Below are positions 32,221 to 38,112 of a stretch of DNA of 38,112 nucleotides, in pieces. The translations under genes and the position numbers were made by a program. The notes beneath the pieces were generated by a model. That model did not search any database, was not told where the DNA came from, and worked only from the letters and a program-made list of their open reading frames with translations. Each line of letters starts with the position of its first letter. Positions within the stretch are counted from its first letter, which is position 1. This DNA comes from an uncultured Roseburia sp. (GTDB lineage Bacteria; Bacillota; Clostridia; Lachnospirales; Lachnospiraceae), in NCBI GenBank assembly GCA_910577925.1, contig CAJTOI010000029.1, positions 1 to 38,112 of the forward strand, given 5' to 3'.

Positions 32221-33429
32221 ATGACGACAGAAGAAAAGCTATCCTTTTTTCGGGAACTCATTAATTGTTCCTACCCGCTCTACCACTGGGATTTTGACGC
32301 ATCCTTAAACCTTGTCTCCACCAACTGGCAGAAAGATCTGTTCTCGGGCGATTTTTTCTCCTATATGGGGTTCCGCGAACGAATCCGTCAGTTCCTCGAC
32401 GACGGAAAACGAACGCCCGTCATCATGGAGGCCGAATCCAACCTGCTCTGGATCGCCGGCTTTGCGTTCGACGATATGCGGCTTGTAAGCTGCCATCTGA
32501 TCGGCCCCATCCTCGGCGGGCGCGATACGCCCATGGTAATCCGCAAAAAGCTGGATTCCTTCGAGCTCACCGCAAAGCTGCGCGCGACCATCTTTAAAAT
32601 ATTTGAAGAAATCCCCGTGATTCCCATTAATATCTTAAACCAGTACGCCGTAATGCTCCACTACTGCCTGAACCGCGAAAAGCTCCCTCTCCGCGATGTC
32701 GCCTACCTGAATACCGCACATTCCGCTTCCCCTGCCGTGCACATGGAAAGTCCCGGAAACGGCGGAATCTGGCTCGCCGAGCAGACGCTGTGCAAAATGT
32801 TTGAGGAGGGAGATCCCCGGTACCGGGAAGCCATCGACCAATCGTTTTCTCTCAGCGACGGCGTGAAAGTCGATTCCGGAGACTCCCTGCGAAATAAAAA
32901 GAACACCTGCTTCGTGCTGCTGACCCTGTGCTCCCGCTCCTGCATCAAGGGCGGGCTTCCGCCCGCAATCGCCTACGATTTAAACGATTACTACGCCCAG
33001 AAAATTGAAGCGTGCACCTCCATCACAGAGCTGACTGCATTAAGCTCTGAAATGCTTGCCGACTATGTCGGCCGGGTGCAGGATGTACGGAACAGTTCCT
33101 CCGTCTCCGCTCCAATCTTAAGCTCCTGCGAATATATTCGCACGCATATCACGGAGTCGCTCTCCATCGGGGAGCTCGCCGACCGCACCGGTTATTCGGA
33201 GTACTATTTTTCCCACAAGTTCAAAAAGGAAATGGGGTGCAGTGTCAACGACTACATCCTGAAAGAAAAACTGGCGCAGGCCAAGCTTCTTCTGGCAGGA
33301 ACCGCAGACAGCATCCAATCGATCAGCGACAGCTTAGCGTTCGGCAACCGCAGCTACTTTTATTCCTGCTTCCAGAAGCACATCGGCATGTCCCCCAGCG
33401 AATACCGCAAACAAAACGGAAAACTCTGA
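32221..33429 (+). CDS. AraC family transcriptional regulator with uncharacterised sensor domain
   Basis: 402 residues. The last ~100 are the AraC double helix-turn-helix (SIGELADRTGYSEYYFSHKF and the second half with ISDSLAFGNRSYFYSCF), ending in IGMSPSEYRKQ. The N-terminal ~280 residues are not a cupin and not a response-regulator domain; they look like the long sensor regions common in clostridial AraC proteins next to glycoside-use genes. GGAGGATTTTT lies directly before the ATG. It sits between tetR and the SDR/GPH genes and probably activates part of this sugar island. Confidence 0.9.
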   Translation: MTTEEKLSFFRELINCSYPLYHWDFDASLNLVSTNWQKDLFSGDFFSYMGFRERIRQFLDDGKRTPVIMEAESNLLWIAGFAFDDMRLVSCHLIGPILGGRDTPMVIRKKLDSFELTAKLRATIFKIFEEIPVIPINILNQYAVMLHYCLNREKLPLRDVAYLNTAHSASPAVHMESPGNGGIWLAEQTLCKMFEEGDPRYREAIDQSFSLSDGVKVDSGDSLRNKKNTCFVLLTLCSRSCIKGGLPPAIAYDLNDYYAQKIEACTSITELTALSSEMLADYVGRVQDVRNSSSVSAPILSSCEYIRTHITESLSIGELADRTGYSEYYFSHKFKKEMGCSVNDYILKEKLAQAKLLLAGTADSIQSISDSLAFGNRSYFYSCFQKHIGMSPSEYRKQNGKL

Positions 33430-33449
33430 TTACGGAGCTTTCCGTTTTG
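33412..33449. terminator. bidirectional terminator between AraC and SDR genes
   Basis: A perfect 11-bp stem (33412-33422 with 33439-33449) plus inner CTC/GAG pairs. The outer arms are AAAA/TTTT-rich. It overlaps the AraC stop codon and ends 13 nt before the stop of the convergent SDR gene. Confidence 0.65.
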
Positions 33450-33461
33450 CCCGTCCGGCGA

Positions 33462-34265
33462 TTATTCCAGAATCTCCGGATGTTTCCATGTGGATACGTT
33501 TTTGCTTCCCGCGCTTAAGGCTCCGTCCACCGGAATCGCGGCGCCCGTAATGTAGCGCGCCAGATCACTCGCCAGAAACAATGCCAGATACGCGCACTCC
33601 TCGGGCCGCCCCATGCGCTCCGCCGGGCAGTCCTTCGCGAAATACTCCAGCGCCTGCTCGGGCGCATCCCCAAAGATACTTGTCCTGGTATACCCCGGGC
33701 AGATTGCATTTACGGTAATCCCGTGCGGCGCATAGTCAAGGGCCGCGGCTTTCGTCATGCCGACCACGCCGTGTTTCGTCGCCGTGTAGAGCGCCTGCCC
33801 CCGCTGCGGTAAAATTCCCGCAACCGACGCAATATTAATCAGGAAACCGCCCGCGCTGCGCGAACGAAAAATGGCCTCGGCGCCGTATTTCATCCCGGCA
33901 AAAACTCCCTTGCTGTTCAGCGCAAAAATTTGCTCATAGTCTTCCGTCTTATACTCATGCAGTGGGTTTCCACCCTGTCCGATGCCCGCGTTGCTGACTA
34001 CGCCGTCAAGCTTTCCATATGTTTCAACCGCCCGGTCAACCAGTTTCTTAATCCGTACGGTATCGCTGCAGTCCGTCTGCACAAAAACGGCTTCCCCGCC
34101 CTTTTTTCGTATTTCTTCCGCAACACGCTCCCCCTGTTCCCTGCTTCTCGCCGCACACACGACCTTCATCCCGTTTTCTCCGTACACGCGTGCGATCGCC
34201 TCCCCGATTCCCCGGCTCGCGCCTGTCACGATTGCAACTTTTCCCGCTACACTTTTAAAATCCAT
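33462..34265 (-). CDS. short-chain dehydrogenase/reductase (classical SDR)
   Basis: 267 residues with NAD(P)-binding TGASRGIG (14-21), SNAG (91-94) and the catalytic S147, Y160 and K164 (YTATK). The charged AARSR after the second strand suggests NADP preference. Classical SDRs oxidise or reduce sugars, polyols or ketones; here a sugar-acid or polyol substrate fits the neighbours, but this is inference. AAAGGAG lies close before the ATG, and a promoter with 17-bp spacing is just upstream. It is divergent from the GPH transporter. Confidence 0.92.
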   Translation of the reverse strand: MDFKSVAGKVAIVTGASRGIGEAIARVYGENGMKVVCAARSREQGERVAEEIRKKGGEAVFVQTDCSDTVRIKKLVDRAVETYGKLDGVVSNAGIGQGGNPLHEYKTEDYEQIFALNSKGVFAGMKYGAEAIFRSRSAGGFLINIASVAGILPQRGQALYTATKHGVVGMTKAAALDYAPHGITVNAICPGYTRTSIFGDAPEQALEYFAKDCPAERMGRPEECAYLALFLASDLARYITGAAIPVDGALSAGSKNVSTWKHPEILE

Positions 34266-34292
34266 ATCCTCGTCTCCTTTTTGTTTTTCTTA

Positions 34293-34321
34293 AGAATAGC
34301 GCGGCGCACAGCGGTCTTCAA
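34293..34321 (-). promoter_or_regulatory. promoter of the SDR gene
   Basis: TTGAAG (34321-34316), 17 bp, TATTCT (34298-34293) on the minus strand, giving a leader of only about 20 nt before the ATG at 34265. Confidence 0.6.
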
Positions 34322-34564
34322 TCAGCAATATCGGCGCAAATGCTGCATAATCGACACACGCAGCGGAACTGTAGATAAACCATATAAAACCGCGCGTACT
34401 GTCTTTTATGTTGCATTTTTCATCTGCATGTTTCTTTTCTGGACAATCACATCTAAAAAGATGAAATTATAATACATTCTACCGAATTTACAAACAACTC
34501 TCTCCGTCATTTTTTTATATAATTTCTACAGAAACACAAATAATCTATATGGAGGAATATTGTT
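34322..34564 (+). promoter_or_regulatory. upstream region of the GPH transporter gene
   Basis: About 240 AT-rich bases without a gene. TATAAT at 34518-34523 is the likely -10 box; the bases 17 bp before it (34495-34500) do not form a -35 box, so an activator may be needed. A second TATAAT is at 34468-34473. GGAGG lies 9 nt before the ATG at 34565. I see no strong palindrome here. Confidence 0.4.
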
Positions 34565-36064
34565 ATGGCAAACGTAATGAAAAAAAGCCAGAGTGAAATT
34601 GACGGTGTACAGTATCGCCGCGCCAAATTGTGGCAGATCATCCTGGTTGCTACAAACGCTTTTATCGGGATGAGCTTTTATTCTCTGATCGGTCTTGCGA
34701 GCTATACCGCAAGCATCGGATTTGGCATTGCAACAGTCGCCGTCGGTTTTATCCTGACTTTCACGCGTGTTTTCGACGCTGTCACGGACCCGCTGCTCGC
34801 CTTTGTCTATGACAAAGTCAACACCCGGTTTGGCAAGGTCCGCGTTCTTCTCATCAGCGGGTGGCTCATCATGGTTCTCTCGCTTCTGGCGATGTTTAAC
34901 TGGGCTGCCGGCAAGGGACACGGAACCGTCACATTTGTGGTATTGTATATGCTCTATGTTATCGGCTATACGCTCTATAACATGACAGGACAGACACTCC
35001 CGGCCCTGATGACAAACGACCCGAAACAGCGGCCGATGGTCGGTGTGTTTAGTACCATCTTTAACTATGTGGTCCCCATCGCTTTAAGCATGCTTTTCTA
35101 TGTGTTACTTATGCCAAAATACGGAGGATTTAATCTGGAATTCCTGGCTGCCGCCTGCTGGGTTGCAGTCGGTCTGTCCGCGGTCGGAATCGTTCTGGTC
35201 TGCATCGGTATCTCGTCATTTGACAAACCGGAATACTTTGAGGGCACAAGCGCAAAGAAGGAAAAACTGAAGCTGAAAGACATGATTGACGTGCTCAAAA
35301 ACAACCGCCCGCTGCAGTGTTATATCGCCTCGGGCGCATCGGATAAAATCGCACAGCAGGTGGCAAGCCAGTCCATCATCAGCACCATGCTGGGCGGCAT
35401 TATCATCGGTGATATCTCAATCTCCACCACGCTGAGCACAATCAGTATCATCCCGTCGATTATCTTCGCTTTTATCGGCGCGAAATATGCCGGCAAGCAC
35501 GGCAGCAAAAAGACGGTCGTCACATGGACCTATATGTGTATCTATGTAACCTGCGCTACGATCCTCTTCTTTGTCTTCCTACATATGGGCGGCAACACGC
35601 GGGCCATTTCAACCGCCTTTCCGCTGATGGCAATCTTTGTAGTTTTGACGCTGGCACAAAATGCTACGAAAATGTGCGTCACCACCGGAAACAGCGCGTT
35701 TATGGCCGACGTCATCGACTATGAACTTGACCGCGGCGGAAAGTACATCCCCGCCGTCGTATCCGGCGTCTACAGCCTGATTGACAAGCTTGTCTCCTCT
35801 GTCAGCGCATTAATCGCCACGGGCGCTGTCGCACTGATCGGCTACCGCGAGACGATGCCTCAGCCCACCGACGAGCTGACCGGCGGTATTTTCTGGATGA
35901 CAATGGTATTGATGTTCGGATTCCCCCTGATCGGCTGGGTAGTGACGCTGATTGCGATGCGCTTCTGCTCCCTCAGCAAAGAGGAGATGGTCGAGGTTCA
36001 AAAACGCATTGCCGACAAGAAGGCTGCAGCAAGACATGCGGTCATTGAAGAACAGATGAAGTAA
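34565..36064 (+). CDS. glycoside-pentoside-hexuronide (GPH) cation symporter
   Basis: 499 residues with about 12 membrane helices. The loop between helices 2 and 3 carries the GPH signature: DAVTDPLLAFVYDKVNTRFGK (conserved Asp residues, then R-x-G-K). These symporters bring in melibiose, lactose, xylosides or glucuronides with Na+ or H+. The C-terminal tail is cytoplasmic and charged. It is the only sugar importer in the window and probably supplies the cytosolic hydrolases. A 20-bp stem terminator follows. A drug-type MFS role is less likely because of the signature. Confidence 0.92.
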   Translation: MANVMKKSQSEIDGVQYRRAKLWQIILVATNAFIGMSFYSLIGLASYTASIGFGIATVAVGFILTFTRVFDAVTDPLLAFVYDKVNTRFGKVRVLLISGWLIMVLSLLAMFNWAAGKGHGTVTFVVLYMLYVIGYTLYNMTGQTLPALMTNDPKQRPMVGVFSTIFNYVVPIALSMLFYVLLMPKYGGFNLEFLAAACWVAVGLSAVGIVLVCIGISSFDKPEYFEGTSAKKEKLKLKDMIDVLKNNRPLQCYIASGASDKIAQQVASQSIISTMLGGIIIGDISISTTLSTISIIPSIIFAFIGAKYAGKHGSKKTVVTWTYMCIYVTCATILFFVFLHMGGNTRAISTAFPLMAIFVVLTLAQNATKMCVTTGNSAFMADVIDYELDRGGKYIPAVVSGVYSLIDKLVSSVSALIATGAVALIGYRETMPQPTDELTGGIFWMTMVLMFGFPLIGWVVTLIAMRFCSLSKEEMVEVQKRIADKKAAARHAVIEEQMK

Positions 36065-36084
36065 TCCTGCTGACAGCAGAATCC

Positions 36085-36162
36085 AAAAAAGCGGCGCTGC
36101 CGCATTTACGCCTGATTCACATAGCCGGAATCACTTGCGTAAATGCGGCAGCGCCGTTTTCT
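36085..36162. terminator. bidirectional terminator between the GPH and MATE genes
   Basis: A perfect 20-bp GC-rich stem (36092-36111 with 36137-36156) and a 25-nt loop. An A-run (36085-36090) on one side and TTTTCTT on the other give U-tracts for both convergent transcripts. Confidence 0.8.
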
Positions 36163-36169
36163 TCGCCTC

Positions 36170-37513
36170 TCACTTCTCCGCTTCCGCCATCAGCAGGCGG
36201 TACTGACGGAGCATAAGAATGACACCGATTGCCACCGACAGAATGTCCGCCAGCGTATGTGCGGCCGCAATCCCCTGCAGCCCCATCGCCGCGTGCAGCA
36301 GATACAGCAGCGGAATCAAAAGCATTCCCTGCCGCAGAACGGACATTATCGTTGCAGAAACGGCATTTCCGGAGGACTGTATAAAGTCCGTACTCAGATA
36401 GTAAACCCCAATCACAGGGCTTGCGGCGATAAGATACGGCGCCATCGCCGCCCCCATTTCGGCGACGGAATCATCTTTGATAAAGATACCGATGACCGGT
36501 CCCCGGAGCACAAAACAAAAAATTCCCGTCACCGCGCCTATAAAGGCTGTCAGAATGGAAACCTTCGATATCGTCTCACGCAGACGGGGCATATTCTTTG
36601 CCCCGCAATTATATGCCAGCAACGGCTGAACACCCATACAGATTCCCATCTGAAGCATTCCGATGATCATTGCTGTCTTTCCTGCCGCCGCCATCGCGGC
36701 AATCGCATCCGTTCCGTAACTCCCCAGCAGCCGGTTAGAAAACGTGGATGCAAATCCGGACAAAATATTTGAGAGCGCGTTCGGCATCCCGAGTCCAATC
36801 ACCGTGCACAGCACGCCTGCGTTCTCCTTTGCCAGACGGATATCCGTATTGAGAACCGCGGCTTTTTTTGCGATATAGCGCAGATAATACAGTGTTCCGA
36901 CAAGATTTCCGATAACCGTTGCAAGAGCCGCCCCCGCTACCCCCATACCGAGTACCATGATAAACAGCGGATCCAAAATCATATTGACGGCAGTCGCCGC
37001 CAGATTCCCGACCATGCCTTCCTTTACTGCCCCTTCCGCCCGTATGACGGTCGCAAGCGTTGTCGACGCCAGCATAAACGGCACGCCCAGCGCACAAATC
37101 GTCATATACGCTCTTGCGTAAGGCAAAAGTTTTTCCTCCGCTCCGAGCATCGGAAGAATCGCGTTCTGCGCCGAAAGCAAAACAACCGCAATCAGCACGC
37201 CAAAACCGACTGCACCCCAGAAACACAGACTGGCATAGGTTCTGGCTCCTTCCTTGTCGCCGCTTCCCAGCGCTTTTGCAATCAGCGCACATCCGCCGCT
37301 CCCGAGCATCGTCGCCACCGCCGCAGATATGGAGAAAACCGGCCCCACCACGGAAACTGCCGCCACCTGATTATAATCCCCCAGCTGACCGACGAAAAAC
37401 ATATCCGTCATATTGTAAAGGATCATCACCATTATGATTACCACTGAGGGAACAGCCAGAGACAGAATGGATTTCCACACGGTCTGTTTTTCAAATAATG
37501 TTTCATACTGCAT
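36170..37513 (-). CDS. MATE family efflux transporter
   Basis: 447 residues with 12 hydrophobic segments in two similar halves. The N-terminal VPSVVIIMVMILYNMTDMFFVG is split here as VPSVVIIMVMILYN and MTDMFFVG, typical of the clostridial MATE subgroup with Gly-rich GSGGCALIAKALGSGD. ATG 37513 has AAGGAGG 8 nt upstream; the GTG at 37522 overlaps that site. It is a single gene convergent with the GPH symporter. It is not closely similar to the first MATE protein by eye, so it is not a recent duplicate. Confidence 0.9.
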   Translation of the reverse strand: MQYETLFEKQTVWKSILSLAVPSVVIIMVMILYNMTDMFFVGQLGDYNQVAAVSVVGPVFSISAAVATMLGSGGCALIAKALGSGDKEGARTYASLCFWGAVGFGVLIAVVLLSAQNAILPMLGAEEKLLPYARAYMTICALGVPFMLASTTLATVIRAEGAVKEGMVGNLAATAVNMILDPLFIMVLGMGVAGAALATVIGNLVGTLYYLRYIAKKAAVLNTDIRLAKENAGVLCTVIGLGMPNALSNILSGFASTFSNRLLGSYGTDAIAAMAAAGKTAMIIGMLQMGICMGVQPLLAYNCGAKNMPRLRETISKVSILTAFIGAVTGIFCFVLRGPVIGIFIKDDSVAEMGAAMAPYLIAASPVIGVYYLSTDFIQSSGNAVSATIMSVLRQGMLLIPLLYLLHAAMGLQGIAAAHTLADILSVAIGVILMLRQYRLLMAEAEK

Positions 37514-37666
37514 TGTGCACACCTCCTTATTGCCGTTATTTTACAATAAGAAGTGACGCTATAATGTTCTGAAACTTGTTTTTATGTTTGTATATTTATG
37601 TTTCACAAAAGTACAGTTTACAAGGGACTACACAGGGTAACGGTCTGACGGGTAGTATTCTGCCCG

Positions 37667-38112
37667 TCAGATTTTCCATGTAATGTTCAAGCTATCGCTT
37701 GTGGCGGCTATGGTGGTAATCATCAAATCCACCACCCGCCGTTTGTCATCAAAGGATACGCTGTCCCAAGTGTCGAGGTAGCCGGAAATCTGGCTGACCT
37801 GTTCCGGGCTGATGGCTTCCACCGTCAAGTCCGCTATCCGCTTCACAAGTTTCTGCTTGCGCCCGTCCAGTTCCGCTATCTTCACATTCACATAGGAGAG
37901 CAGGACATTGTTCGCCCCCGTCAAGCTGTCCACCAGCTTTTCAATCTCACCGTCCACATGAGCGAGTTCCACTTGCAGGGCGGCGATTTTGGGATTGGCC
38001 TTTGCCGCTTTCTTTCTGCCTGTCAGCGTCTTGTGGCTTTCCAGCTTCTTCACCATCTGCTGATAAACTATCGTTTCCAGTTCGGCGGTGTAAATCTTGC
38101 CGCACCCGACAC
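37667..38112 (-). CDS. large serine recombinase, C-terminal part (runs off the window)
   Basis: The frame is open to the right edge, so this is the last ~148 residues of a longer protein; the ATG at 38056 is an internal Met. A cysteine motif VGCGK near the edge is the end of the zinc-ribbon region. The rest is a coiled coil (EIEKLVDSLTG, IAELDGRKQKLVKRIADL), and it closes with FDDKRRVVDLMITTI and LNITWKI, the usual tail of large serine recombinases. Such enzymes integrate and excise conjugative elements or phages. The hairpin 37644-37652/37663-37671 overlaps the stop codon. The recombinase implies an integrated element to the right, with its end between 37522 and 37667. Bases 37523-37643 hold nothing else I can name. 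Confidence 0.85.
   Translation of the reverse strand, partial: VGCGKIYTAELETIVYQQMVKKLESHKTLTGRKKAAKANPKIAALQVELAHVDGEIEKLVDSLTGANNVLLSYVNVKIAELDGRKQKLVKRIADLTVEAISPEQVSQISGYLDTWDSVSFDDKRRVVDLMITTIAATSDSLNITWKI

Overview
The window reads as chromosomal DNA of an anaerobic, moderately GC-rich Bacillota of the class Clostridia, most likely a Lachnospiraceae-type gut bacterium. The grounds are meso-diaminopimelate cell-wall genes, the C5 (glutamate) route to tetrapyrroles, strong AGGAGG-type ribosome sites, a CBS/DRTGG pyrophosphatase and many MATE, MarR, AraC and TetR genes. No rRNA, tRNA or CRISPR array was seen. Almost every long ORF on the opposite strand of a real gene is a GC-bias shadow.

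Layout. (1) 63-2280, minus: an autoregulated MarR-MATE efflux operon behind a promoter embedded in a 17-bp inverted repeat, then a small membrane protein. (2) 2531-9712, minus: a tight tetrapyrrole operon, AbiEi-like protein > hemA > precorrin-2 dehydrogenase > hemC > cobA-hemD fusion > hemB > hemL. It runs from glutamyl-tRNA to precorrin-2/sirohydrochlorin, so it serves siroheme and corrinoids rather than protoheme. It ends in a perfect palindromic terminator. (3) 9755-10096: remnant of an alpha/beta hydrolase. (4) 10200-14611, minus: trans-sulfuration-type PLP enzyme > dapF > murE > larE, with a divergent AraC regulator. (5) 15665-18265, minus: a coiled-coil membrane protein and a CBS-DRTGG inorganic pyrophosphatase. 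Its terminator lies inside the convergent AraC gene. (6) 18383-18929: a very large fold-back repeat. (7) 18949-24056, minus: MarR > heterodimeric ABC exporter > cytidylate-kinase-like protein. (8) 24279-36064: a carbohydrate island with an intracellular GH43, a GH106-like hydrolase, a GH35-like beta-galactosidase, TetR and AraC regulators, an SDR and a GPH sugar symporter. (9) A second MATE transporter. (10) The C-terminus of a large serine recombinase at the right edge, which marks a mobile element.

In the carbohydrate island none of the hydrolases has a signal peptide. Oligosaccharides or glycosides are therefore probably imported, perhaps by the GPH symporter, and cut in the cytoplasm. Three local regulators (TetR, two AraC counting the one at 14794) and clear palindromic operators suggest substrate-inducible units.

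The least ordinary content is non-coding: a 277-bp element with terminal inverted repeats enclosing two oppositely oriented copies of one conserved stem-loop module (31877-32153), a ~547-bp fold-back (18383-18929), a 224-bp multi-hairpin element (28807-29030), and a family of 20-bp near-palindromes at 2301-2527.
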